Positions 45,620 through 56,629 of a DNA stretch of 64,000 nt are shown here, in pieces. The stretch comes from Cryptomeria japonica (lineage: Eukaryota > Streptophyta > Pinopsida > Cupressales > Cupressaceae): the NCBI RefSeq assembly GCF_030272615.1, contig NC_081405.1, positions 609,262,677-609,326,676 on the forward strand, given 5' to 3'. A program made the translations under genes and the position numbers. The first letter of the stretch is position 1. Each line of letters starts with the position of its first letter. The notes under the pieces are model-generated. The model was not told where the DNA came from. It made no database searches and worked only from the letters and a program-made list of their open reading frames with translations.

Positions 45620-46495
45620 ATGGAGGGAAGCAAAAAGAATGTTGAGTAGAACAATTGTGAGGATCACAAGAAAAATTTGAATGTCTAGAGGCATATTGAG
45701 ATAGAGGTTGAGTCATTTCCTCAAGAAACTCCATGGTGCTAACCCAGAAATTATAGAGTATTTTGCTAAAAATTAGAAGGATGAAGGAATTATTCTCTTT
45801 GGGAGGAAGGTAAAGATAGATAAGAATCCCATTAGGTAAATTACTAGACTTTCCATAAAGGTGGTGAAGGTTTTTCATGATCGAAAATTTTTGGATGAAG
45901 CGGTCATCAAATTTCCCAAAACTGATGAGGAAAGGGAGGCACTCGTCAAAATTTCTAACTATTATTTTGATGTTGGGAAGGTAAAGATGCTATGGAGGGA
46001 GGTGCTCATATTTATCATGGAATATATCATGGTGGATAGTAGATTTACAAGAGTCTACAGCTACCATTTTTCCCTCCATAATCATTTTTGACACAAGGTG
46101 AGGATTTCATTTGCTTACTACTTATTTTTCTCTTTGAAACATAGTTTTAAGAAATACTGAAAAAATCCCTAGGAAGAATCCTATCCTACATGCTGGCCTT
46201 ATTCACTTAATCCATGAGCATTTTGAAAATTTGTTGGTCCCATCTAACTCCATTTTGGCTTTGGCCTTGGAAGGATATAATAGTGATATTAGTGTGTTTG
46301 AGGATGAAGGTGAATGGGACACTAAATGGGAAGATTAAGAGTCTCTCCCCCAAAGAAGGTGTCGAAGAAAACCTCACAAAGAAAGCCTTCGAATAAAAAA
46401 GTCACCTTTGTGAAAACCCTCATTGGCATTGCTCAAAAAGATAAAATCAAAGAGAAATCCCTCCCTAAGAAAAAATTGGTTTCTTATTTTAAGGA
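45620..46495 (+). pseudogene. Unrecognised decayed coding stretch
   Basis: Coherent but broken protein signal lies between the LINE end and the chromovirus LTR. It reads EGIILFGRKVKIDKNPIR, then VFHDRKFLDEAVIKFPKT, KISNYYFDVGKVK and YSYHFSLHNHF. It continues after frame changes with GLIHLIHEHFENLLVPSN, VFEDEGEWDTKWED and a Lys-rich tail (KKVSKKTSQRKPSNKKVTF). Globular domain followed by a basic tail resembles the layout of the unrecognised ORF at 18627-21859, but I see no direct sequence match. It is probably the internal part of an old retroelement into which the LINE and then the chromovirus inserted. Confidence 0.4.
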
Positions 46496-47281
46496 TGATG
46501 GAGGAGCATCTTCGGTTTTTGGCAATCTTGCATCAACCAAAAAAACATTTCCTTTTAGTTTTCTTTCTATTTTGTAGGTTTAGCATTTATTTCTGCATTT
46601 TCTTGCATTTTCTCACCGGATCTTGCGAAGTTGGATTTTGCTTGTAATCATGATTATCTTGCTTATTCTTCAACCGCGGGATGTTTTGATCATTTTCCAA
46701 CAAGTTATCACTTCCGATTATCGAAATAGTTTTTTGTCTTAAGACATTGGAACCACTTGGACCTATTTGCTATTGGCAAATCTTGCCAATCCTTTACATA
46801 GCTTGTAGAGGCCCAATCCATTGTTTCCAGCATTCCTTGGCATGTGGCCAACCTTCCCTTTGATCCACACTTCTTCCTTTGGATTTTCTAGAGGATTTTA
46901 ATTCGCAGAGGCCAACCTGGTGGCTTTAAATGTTTTATCATGTTCATCATTGTTTGATTCATCTTGGGCCAATTGGATCCCTCTAGACCATATAAATTAA
47001 TGTAATTGAGCTTGTAGTAGCAAGTTCGGGGGACTAAGAAGATCTATCTTGAGGTTAAGAGATCTAGTATGGACCGAGACTATAATTGAGTATGTTTGTA
47101 TCAAGTTAGTGAGCCAAATCTTGTATCCCGCATGTTGCCAACAGATTGTAAACAATATTTCATGATATAATCAATTATTTTTGCATTGCCTCCATCATCT
47201 TGTCTTTCTTTCATTGCGTTTACTCTTTCTGCATGGTCCAAATAGATCTGATTGATATCCCTCCTAACCATAACTACACCA
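46496..47281 (+). repeat. 5' LTR of chromovirus
   Basis: Starts near TGATGGAGGAGC (counterpart TGATGTAGGAGC at 51916) and ends ACTACACCA. The start is uncertain by a few bases. It contains CCATATAAATTA near 46988, a possible TATA region. Confidence 0.75.
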
Positions 47282-47283
47282 AG

Positions 47284-47294
47284 TGGTATCAGAG
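47284..47294 (+). promoter_or_regulatory. Primer-binding site, tRNA-iMet
   Basis: TGGTATCAGAG, two bases after the LTR end. The next base is T rather than C. Confidence 0.85.
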
Positions 47295-47342
47295 TGAAAT
47301 TTCATTGTAGAAATTGTATTGTCTTAAAGATTTTGTTGTGGG

Positions 47343-50300
47343 ATGGCAGATTATGGATCCGATCTGCAGCTGCAGAGGACTGGTTTGAAGATGGCATGAA
47401 GAGGAAATAGGAATGGTGGAGCGCATGGGAATGCAGACCCTGTTGTGATAAAAATGTTGAGAAGAATTTCAACCTGGTTAGAAGCTAATGAGATAGCCCA
47501 AAGAAGAGGCCAACGTATTGAATATGTGAGTGAAGATGATGAAGAAGAAACACCAATAGAACAAGTAGCAAAACCATTAGTGATCGATCTGGATGAAGAG
47601 AGGTTTTTAAGGATTTTGAGTAGGGCAAACACTGAACCACATTTTACCCCACCAGAGTATGATGGAAAGTTGGATTGAGATGAATTAATGGACTGGATCT
47701 CAAAAATGGAGAAGTAATTTTATTTTGAGAAGACCACAGAAGAAAGAAAGGTGAAATATGTATGTACTCCTCTGAAAGTTCATGCATCTCTTTGGTGGGA
47801 ACATTTGTAGGTTGATAGATAGAGAAGAGTTAAGGAGAAGATCAAGTCATGCGATTAGATGGTTTCCAAGCTAAAATCAAAGATCATGCCAGCTGATTAT
47901 CAAGTAAATATATTCAAGAAGTTGCAGAACTTGAAGCAGAAAGATTCTAGTATGAAGGAGTGTATCAAAGCATTCTACAAGTTTAATATCAGATCCAAAC
48001 ATGTTGATGATGAGGTTGAACAAGCTGTGAGACATTTGAATGGCTTGTGGATATCTATACAAGATGAACTCAGTTTAATCATGTTGTAGAGTGTTGAAGA
48101 AGCTTATCAATATGCCCTAAAATGATAAGAGAAGTTGATCAAAAGACATGAGTAGAGACAAAGAGGTAGAGGTGGAAGGTTATTTTGGAGGAAGATTTCA
48201 AGGAGGTAGAGGATATTCTGGAGATAGAGGAACCTGTACAGATCAGAACAAGGATAAGGAAGTAAGAAAAGAATGCAATTCATATCGAAAGGATGACCAA
48301 AATTTCTACCAAAGCAGAGAACCCAATAATTAGCGAAATGAAAATTTTAGAAAAGAGGATAGAATACAAGATAAGATAGTGTTTAATGGAACTTTCTTTA
48401 AGTGTGGATGAGAAGGAAATCATTCTTTTGAATGTAAGAAGACAAATAATATTGGGAGAAAATCCTTGGTAGAAAAAAGCCCCACCAGATCAGCTAAAGA
48501 AATGGAAGATGGAGAATTGTTGATGATGAGGAGAGCCTTGTGTCATACTAGAGAAGATGAAGAACCCTTGTAGAGGATAAACTTGTTCAAGAATAGATGT
48601 AAGGTATCTGGTAAGTGTTGTAAAGTAGTTATTAATAGCGGTGGTTTGGAAAATCTTGTTTAAGAAGAAATGGTGAATAAACTGAAGTTGGAAAGATTGA
48701 AACACCCTAATACTTACCAAATAGCTTGGATTTAGGATGATCATAAGTTGTTAGTAGGTCAGTAATGCTTGGCGAAATTGAAAATTGGAAATTATCATGA
48801 TGAAGTTTTGTGTGATACTATGCCTATGGATATTTTTCACCTTTTTTTTGGTAGACCCTGGTAGTTTGATAGGCAGGAAATACATGACAAAAGAAATAAC
48901 ATATACACTATTTTAGAAAATGGGATCAAACAAACCTTATTACCCTTGGAGGAGCCCTTGAAGAGCGAAGTTTGTATGAATTCCAAAATCTATTTGGTGG
49001 ATAGAAGGAAATTCTTGGATGGAATGAGACATGAGAACATGTGTTTTGCCTTAGTTCCTAAGAAGACTAGGAACCTAGAGCATGAAGAAGACAAATGAAG
49101 GAGATAAAGGAGTTGCTCACAAAGTATGCAAACATCATTTTAGATAATGTACCTAATGGATTACCACCTGTGAGGAGTCATTACATGGACCTGATTCTTG
49201 GAGCTAGTTTACCTAACACGGCTGCATATCGGATGACACTGGTAGAGAATAAAGAGTTGAATAGACAAGTATAGAAATTATTGAAGAAAGGTTTGATTAG
49301 AGAAAGTTTCAGTCCATGTGTAGTACTAGTCATGTTAGCACCTAAGAAGAATGGAGAATGGAGGATGTGTACCAATTCAAGAGCAATAAATAAGATCATA
49401 GTGAATTACATATTTCCTTTGCCTAGGACGGATGACATAATGGATTATTTGAGTCGAGCCAAATACTACACAGAGATAGACTTGAATAGTGGATATCATC
49501 AAATTAGAATAAGAGAAGGAGATGAGTGGAAGTCAACATTCAAGATAAACGAGGGATTGTATGAATGGTTGGTGATGCCTTTTGGGTTGACTATGCACCA
49601 AGTACTTTCACGAGGTTGATGAATGAGGTATTGAAGAAATTCTTGGGTAAGTTTTTTATTGTATATTTGGATGACATTCCAATTTGTAGTAAGACAAAAG
49701 ATAAGCATTTTTTGCATTTAAGACAAGTTTTGCAGAGGTTGAGAGAACAGATGTTGCTGATAAATTTAAAGAAGTGTAGTTTCATGATGGAAGAGTTAGT
49801 CTATTTGATATTTGTGATATTTGCAGATGGATTGATGATGGACCCTGAGAAGGTGAAAGCAATTGTTGAATAGCCTAAACTGGAAACCATTGTAGACATA
49901 AGGTAATTTCATGGATTGGCTATTTTCTACCATAATTTTATCAGAAATTTTAGTTCACTTTCTAGTCCTATGACTGAGACAATGAGAGGAGATAGGAAAG
50001 AATTCAAGTGGACAATTGGAGAAAATATGATTTTTGAATTGTTGAAGCAAAAACTAACTAAGCAACCTATGTTAGCTTTACCAGATTTCAACAAAGTATT
50101 TCAATAAGTTAGGAAGGGAGAGAAGTGGCTTATTTTAGTGAAAATTTGAATGATGTCAGAAGGAGATATTCAGTATCTGATCAGGAATTTTATGCCATAG
50201 TTCAAGCCTTGAAGAAGTGGAGGCATTACGTATTTCCTAAGGAATTTGTGTTGTATACTGATAAGCCTTACAGTATTTGGATAGGTAAAGTAAGTTGAAT

Positions 50301-51890
50301 TAGAGACATATGAGATGCGTATAATTTTTGTAGAGTTACACCTTTGTGTTGAAGCATAGAAGTGGGAAGTCAAACAAATTTGTTGATGCTTTGAGTAGAA
50401 GAAGGAATTTGCTGATAGATATGAGAGTGACAATTTAAGGATTTGAGGAATTGAAGACCTTATATGAAGATGACCCAGATTTTACAGAACCTTGGAAATC
50501 ATGTAGAGCACTGATTATGTAAATAGAAGTCAGTGGTTAGATTATTTCATTCAGGATGAGATGTTATTCAGAAGAGTTCATGTTTGTATACCTAAAATTT
50601 TTATGAGGAAGAATCTGATAAAGGAGAAGCATAGTGGAGGATTAGTCAGACACTTTGGTATTGATAATACAATATCATTGGTGAGTGAACATTACTTTTG
50701 GCCTTAAATTCATAAGGATGTTAGGAAATTTGTACAAAGCTATAGAAATTGTCAATTTGCAAAAGGTAGCAGTCATAATGTAGGATTATACAAACCTCTG
50801 ACAATACCAGAGAGACCTTGGGAGGATATAAGCATGGATTTCATACTTGGATCTCTCAAGACACAGAGGGAATGATTCTATATTTGTTGTGGTGGATAGA
50901 TTCTTGAAGATGTCTCATTTCATGCCTTGTAAGAAAACATCAGATGCAGTGCATATACCTAACTTATTTTTCAAGGAGGTAGTGAGATTACATGGATTAC
51001 CTAAGAGAATAGTTTCATATAGAGACACTAAGTTTGTTGGCTATTTTTGGAGGACACTTTGGAAGAAGATGAAGACAAATCTGAAATTCAATTCTACTTT
51101 TCACCCACAAACTGATGGAGAGACAAAGGTAGTGAACAAGAGCATTAGAAATTTGTTGCAATGCTTAGTTGGAGAGAAAACCATAACTTAGGATTTGATC
51201 ATTGCTCATGTAGAGTTTGCCTACAATAATTCAGTGAGCAGAAGTACCAGAAGGACACCTTTTGAAATTGTTACCAGAGCACACCCTAAAGGTATATCAG
51301 AATTAAGGGATATTAGTAATGAAGACAAGCGAAGTGTAGAGGCAGAATAATTTGCAGATCATATGAATGCCTAAAATATTTAGGTTAAGAAACATTTGAA
51401 TCAATTGAACAACAAATATAACAAGAAAGTAGATGAGAAGAGAAGGCATAAGGAATTTGAAGTTGGTGATGATTAATCATGTATCTAAGAAAAGAAAGAT
51501 TTCTAGTTGGAACCTATAACAAACTACAGATGCAGAAGTTTGGACCTTGCAAGATCTTGAGGAAATTCAGTTCTGAAAATGCATATGAACTAGAGCTACC
51601 AAATAGTTTGAGTATTTCACCCATATCTAACATTGCAGATCTTTCATTACCACCATGAATTAAAATTTAGTGAAGACAATATTATAGACTTTGAGAAACA
51701 GTTTCCCTAGAAGGAACAAGAGTAGATTGAAGACATTTTGGATATTAGGATTGGGCATAGTACTCAGAGAAATCAGTACATGGAGTATCTTGTGAAATGG
51801 AAGGATAGACCAGTTGAAGATTCATCTTGGATTTCTCAGGTAGAGATAGGCTGCCTTGGTTTTTCTCTAACCTTAGAAAACTAATGGACT
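47343..51890 (+). pseudogene. Chromovirus gag-pol polyprotein, broken
   Basis: ATG 47343 (MADYGSDLQ). Gag core: EPHFTPPEYDGKLD, DYQVNIFKKLQNLKQKDSS, SKHVDDEVEQAVRHLNGLW; knuckle remnant KCG.EGNHSFECKK near 48400. Protease: VVINSGGLENLV near 48630, with the expected active-site Asp replaced by Asn. [22 protein letters not shown] and [15 protein letters not shown] (about 49460), VYLDD (about 49665) kept; frameshift near 49570. RNase H: YSVSDQEFYAIVQALKKWRHY (about 50170). Integrase: [27 protein letters not shown], with Lys where the third catalytic Glu is expected. Chromodomain: YMEYLVKWKDRPVEDSSWIS (about 51775-51837). Over ten stops in all. Confidence 0.85.
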
Positions 51891-51915
51891 CACTTCTTAA
51901 ACAACCCCAGATATC

Positions 51916-52682
51916 TGATGTAGGAGCATTGCATCAACCAAAAGTATTTCTTTTCAGTTTGTTTTGTCTTTTGTAGTTTTAACATTTCTTTATGCATTTC
52001 CTTGTATTTTCTCACCGGATCTTGCAGAGCTGGATTTTGCTTGTGAACATGATTATCTTCATAATTCCCAAGCTGCAAGACGTTTGGATCTTTTTTCCGC
52101 AAGTTATAACTTCTGAATTACTAGACAATTTTCTAGCTTAGAACATCAGAACCACTTAGACCTGTTTTCTATTGGTGAATGTTGTAGATCCTTTTTGTAG
52201 CTTGTGCAGCCCCATTTCATTTACTCCAATGTTCCTTGGCATGTGTCTGACCTTCCCTTTGATCCAAAATTCTTCCTTTGGATTTTTCAGAGGATTTTCA
52301 TTGGCGGAGGCCAACCTAGTGGTTTTACACATGTTTGATCTTGTTCTTCGACATTTGATTCTCCTTTGGCCGACCCATATCCCCCTATACCATAAAAATC
52401 AATGTAATTAAGCATCATAATTCATTCTAGAATATATAAATAATATATCTTAAGATTTAGAGGTCTAGAGTTGACCAAATTTGTAATTGAGCATGTATGT
52501 GGTAGGCCAGTGAGCCGAGTATTGTAACTCGGATGTTAAAAGTCATTTGTACTCAGTTTTCATGAACTAATTCATTCAATTTTGCGTTGCCTCCATCATC
52601 TTGTCTTTCTTTAATTGTGTTTACTCTTGCTACATGGTCTGGATACATCTCATTGAGGTCCCTCCTAATCGTGACTGCACCA
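51916..52682 (+). repeat. 3' LTR of chromovirus
   Basis: Starts TGATGTAGGAGCATTGC and ends GACTGCACCA. No clear purine tract precedes it (ACCCCAGATATC). Confidence 0.75.
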
Positions 52683-52687
52683 ATAAT

Positions 52688-54998
52688 TATCTTTTAAATA
52701 TATTTAATGAGGCTTGGATACCAATTAAAACTTTGGTTAATTTTGATAATGATAATTTTAGTAGTACTTATTTAGGCTTTGATTTATATAATACTATGAA
52801 TTTTTTTTATTATATGTTATTATTGTGAGCGAATATCCTCTTTTGGGAGTGTTAGGTTTTAGGATTAAGTGTTTTTTATTACTCACTGGTGGGTTAGCTT
52901 GTTGATTTTTGTTGGGCTTCTAGCAGTGTGATGTTAGTTGATATTCTATTGCTGCCCTATTATGGTTTTGATGTCTTATCTTCATGAGAGATCAAGGCCC
53001 TTTTCACTACTTAAGTAATAGAAAATAATAAAACATTGCCAAAGACCTATAAAGTCATAATGAATACCTATGAAACATCAAGCTCATCTAATTTATTCCC
53101 ATGTATCTAAGCATGATGGTAACCATAACCATGAAACTCAATCCATGCTTCACAAATGTACTCTACAAGAGAGATTAATACTAAGGATAGCCAACCTTTA
53201 TTATTAAAGATGTGTTTTATTTTAAATAGATTTAAGATTACACAAAACCACTAAGTGGTATAAGCTAAATTGTGAGAGCATAAAAGTATTGAACCCAATA
53301 TTAGTCTTCAATACTATATATTTTTAATATTAAATATTCTTCCAAGGTCTAACACACATATAAGATATCTAATTTACATTACATAAAAATTCACAAGTGG
53401 ACAAAAATAAATATTTAAGTTGATAAATTATATAAAAAAAAATGCAACATGAATAAATTTTTTTTATACCATTAAAAAAATCATGTGCATGTGTACACAA
53501 TAGTTCTTTTGACAAATACCTTTATAAAAATTAAAATTAAAATTAATTTTGTGCAATCCATATCTTTCCAATCCTCCAATTTTACACATTTTATGAAAAA
53601 CTTTGTAGTTCCATGCTCCAACTTAAACATCTTCCATGGTTGCATATGTTATGAATGTAGAAAATATGAGCACTATGCTTAAGATTAAATTGTTTATGTA
53701 TAAGTGATAACATGGAACAATAACAAGCACTAATAAATTAGCCTTTCACTATGATTAATGGTAGTAATAGTGAAATTAAATGACTAGTTCTTACTACTAT
53801 CATCATTGTGCCATTGTGTTTTTTCAAGATATTACCATATATGAGGATAATTAATTGGTACATCAATGTTGTAGTGTCAAGAGGTAGAAATATTAGATGT
53901 ACACAGTAGATAGACAACTATGGCAGCAAAAGGATGTATGTATAGCAATCAATAGAAAAGATGTAGTTTGTTTCTTTTATCATTCACAGATCTTGTCGGT
54001 GTGAGTATCAATGACATGTATATTGATGAACAAAAGATGTTCTTGCATAATGGTTGATAGAGAATTCAACCAAGTTGATGTAGTGGGGCTAAAGAAGCCA
54101 TTCAAAACTAATTAATTAGAGAATTGAGACAATTGGTTAAACTAGATGGTGTCTTGAACATCAAGATTTAGTAATAGGGTACATATTAAACTAACTGAGT
54201 TGCTGCAACATTATTATTTGACTTTTCTTGTGTGAACAACAAATGCTATATAAGAAATATTTACCCATATTTACCCATTTTATAGAACTTAAAGGTTAAG
54301 TTCATATTAATTTTAAAATTCTATGTGGATAGGATTGTATCTTAGCGAAAGAGTTCATGATTAAAATCTAACTTAACCATAATAAATTGGCTCATTTTTA
54401 TAACATTTTTCTACTTATTTAAAAAATTCTCCTATAGTATTTGTGATGCATACTTTGTGTGACGCAAGTTCTTTGTTTTCCATGATTAAGATGTTTATTT
54501 TATTCTCTAATACATATACATAGACAACCATTAAAAGTAATTAACTAAATAAACGTAAGAAAATCGCTGAAACATCTGATTTAAAATCCATAAGCTAGTT
54601 TACCAATAAACGGTTTCACTACCTAAAATTTATGAATAATTAGATCTGTAATAGTACAGAACTCTCATGAATGCGAATGAAACCATACTCTACTGAAGCT
54701 AGGGTGTGGACGAAAAAAGTAGTTGTTACCAAATTCAGTAGAACACGAAAGTAACCATAATGGGTCGAAGGATACACAGACAATGAATAATTCTATATCT
54801 ATAGAAATAAGCAAATCTCTGAACATTGATTATCAACAAAGCCAAACTTCTCATGGCTTACGATCCACAAGCGACTTTTTACATAACGCATATACCACGA
54901 AAACAATTTTGGTATTATTTTAACTCGCGGCTTTCAGTTGTCTCGGAAACATTACATTCTGCCTGATATCACGGATCCCCTTCCAGGGAACAATGAAA
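52688..54998. other. No gene recognised
   Basis: AT-rich. A G/T-rich piece at 52840-52990 may be a LINE 3' scrap. Near 53645-53680 the plus strand encodes CYECRKYEHYA, a possible stray zinc-knuckle fragment, without any neighbouring domain. Confidence 0.4.
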
Positions 54999-55783
54999 CT
55001 AGCGTTTGAGACGCTTGGCAGCGTTAATATATTTAATAGTAGTCGTTGCAATTTCCTCAAGCAAATCTCCTTGGTCCCTAGTACACACAACAGAATAATT
55101 AGAAAAGTACAAGCATACGAGCCTAGGTATTGCAAAGAGACCAGAAAAAGTTCTCCAAAAACATTCAAGAAAACAACAGAAAAGGTACGGTTCCTCTTTC
55201 CTTCAACGAGGCAAATGTCTGGCCCTCAAATAAAAAAATATTACTAACACTCCTGAGTTTGGATTGAACATTACCCCTGGAAAATATAGCCTTCTATACG
55301 TGAAACTTTACGCAAAGCCTTCTTCCATTTATTGAGCTTTTGAGGCCTGATTTTTCCAGTGTCCTTGTGCATCTGGAACGCTCGAGCATATTGCCCGTCT
55401 TCGTATTCCATGCGAAGCTCCGAAGGATGAACTCCGCAGAACACCGGAACTATTGGTGCCCCACTTTTGAGCATGAGATACAGTTCCTTCAGACACCATG
55501 TTGAGTCTGCATAGTTGGCCGAGAAAATGGCTACGTGCACAGCAGCTGTCCGCATAGCCTCCCCTATTGATTTGGATATTCTCTTTCCCACTTGAATAGA
55601 CTTCTTGTCTAAGAAGGCATTGCAGCCCTTGTTTTGGAGATTGTGATAAATGAGACTTGCTAGGGTTTCTTTCACGTCAGCGCCGCGGTGATTGATGAAA
55701 ACGTTATATCTTGTTTTGGGAGGGACTCGATGAAAGGCAGAATTGCCGATTTGTTGGGAGGCATTGGTCTGAATATTTTCCAT
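54999..55783 (-). CDS. TIR-domain (TIR-only) protein, two exons, apparently intact
   Basis: Exon 1 is 55783-55275 and exon 2 is 55077-54999, with a 197-bp intron 55274-55078 (GTAATG...TACTAG). Reading through exon 1 alone hits TAA three bases on. With the intron removed the phase is exact (GG|G) and the product is 195 residues, ending ...FQG-DQGDLLEEIATTTIKY...KRLKR. Residues 26-160 form a TIR domain: YNVFINHRGADVKETLA (bA-aA), CNAFLDKK, a VHVAIFSANYADSTWCLKEL block with the NADase-type catalytic Glu at residue 100, and IVPVFCGVHPSELR. Known TIR proteins of plant immunity cleave NAD+ and signal through EDS1-type partners; that role is by family, not shown here. The SH motif of helix A reads SL. 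No NB-ARC or LRR follows, so it is TIR-only or the first exons of a truncated TNL. Unlike all its neighbours it has no internal stop. Confidence 0.8.
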
Positions 55784-55826
55784 GGCTGGTAGAGTGGTAG
55801 GGATTTCACCTGCAGACGAAATTCTC

Positions 55827-55854
55827 TATGATAGCATTATAAAAGGCTATCATA
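55827..55854. repeat. 9-bp inverted repeat 44 bp upstream of the TIR start codon
   Basis: TATGATAGC (55827-55835) and GCTATCATA (55846-55854) are perfectly complementary around a 10-base AT-rich loop. It would form a short hairpin in DNA or in the TIR 5' leader. Function unknown. Confidence 0.6.
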
Positions 55855-56629
55855 AATATTGTTTTGCTTTAAGCAAACTAAGCTATTCAAACTGACATTT
55901 AAGGACAGAACAAGTACCTCACAAATATAGTTACATCTATTGGACAGCAAATCGATAATCTCCTCATCATTCTTATTTGTATGATTGCTTGGTACAAGTT
56001 TTCATTTAAATTATTCATTTAGTGGTGATGTTACAAGAGCCGCACGAGTGCACGTCTGTCGATAAATCCCTCAACATTTTATATAATGAAGGATGAATAC
56101 ATTGTACACTGATTTAACTTTCGTTGGCGCGATTCATGCAATGAATGTTTGGCCTCTGATAAAAATATTGACTGGTGGACGATTTGACTGTATTTTTAAT
56201 TGGGAGAAAGATTAATGGAGGTATACTTTAATAATATTTTCGTTAATGGACATGAAGGTAAAGATTCTTTTTAGCGCACGGCCGAGAGACTTTTTCTTTT
56301 TACAACTTTTGCATGTACACGTTTCAAATCTTACAGCAGAGTGATTCTGCAATAATTCTGGTCGGACAGGAATAGGAATTCTGTTCCCAAAACCCAAGAA
56401 AGTGGATAAAACACCGACGTTCTCATTTGATAAAGTGGAATCAATAATAATTAATTTGAAAAGTAGCATTGAAATTTGTTCTAGGAGTAAAAAATTCCTC
56501 CCTTGTCCTTTCAGTAATTATGTAGAAGAATTTTTTGGCAAAAAAACGGACCCCTGTTACATCTATGAGCTCAAAATGTAGAAGCTTTCTTTTATGGGGT
56601 GGCTCCCAACTTGTGGGTTGACAAAGTCA
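55855..56629. other. No gene recognised; upstream region of the TIR gene
   Basis: Non-repetitive-looking DNA that should hold the TIR promoter. No convincing minus-strand TATA box was found. An 85-codon minus frame at 56212-56469 looks like chance. Confidence 0.4.

Larger units (their letters stand above)
46496..52682 (+). mobile_element. Chromovirus (Gypsy) retrotransposon, decayed
   Basis: About 6.2 kb. LTRs are 46496-47281 and 51916-52682, sharing TTGCATCAACC, TTTTCTCACCGGATCTTGC and GCCTCCATCATCTTGTCTTTC. Primer site TGGTATCAGAG follows the 5' LTR. Gag, protease, RT, RNase H, integrase and a C-terminal chromodomain come in Gypsy order (RT before integrase). The chromodomain makes it a chromovirus, a group whose integrase tail can recognise chromatin marks. 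No matching 5-bp target duplication is visible (left AAGGA, right ATAAT), and the left LTR carries about 17 extra bases near its start. Stops and frameshifts throughout. Confidence 0.85.

Noticed and set aside
54920-55168. Separate 82-codon minus-strand gene with a hydrophobic segment
   Set aside because: It overlaps the TIR intron and uses a different frame from the exon 2 that continues the TIR protein in exact phase.
55838-55845. TATAAAAG as TATA box of the TIR gene
   Set aside because: It reads in the plus direction, opposite to the gene, and forms the loop of the inverted repeat.
56212-56469. 85-codon minus-strand frame with a Cys/Lys cluster
   Set aside because: No recognisable domain, no conserved context; a chance frame.
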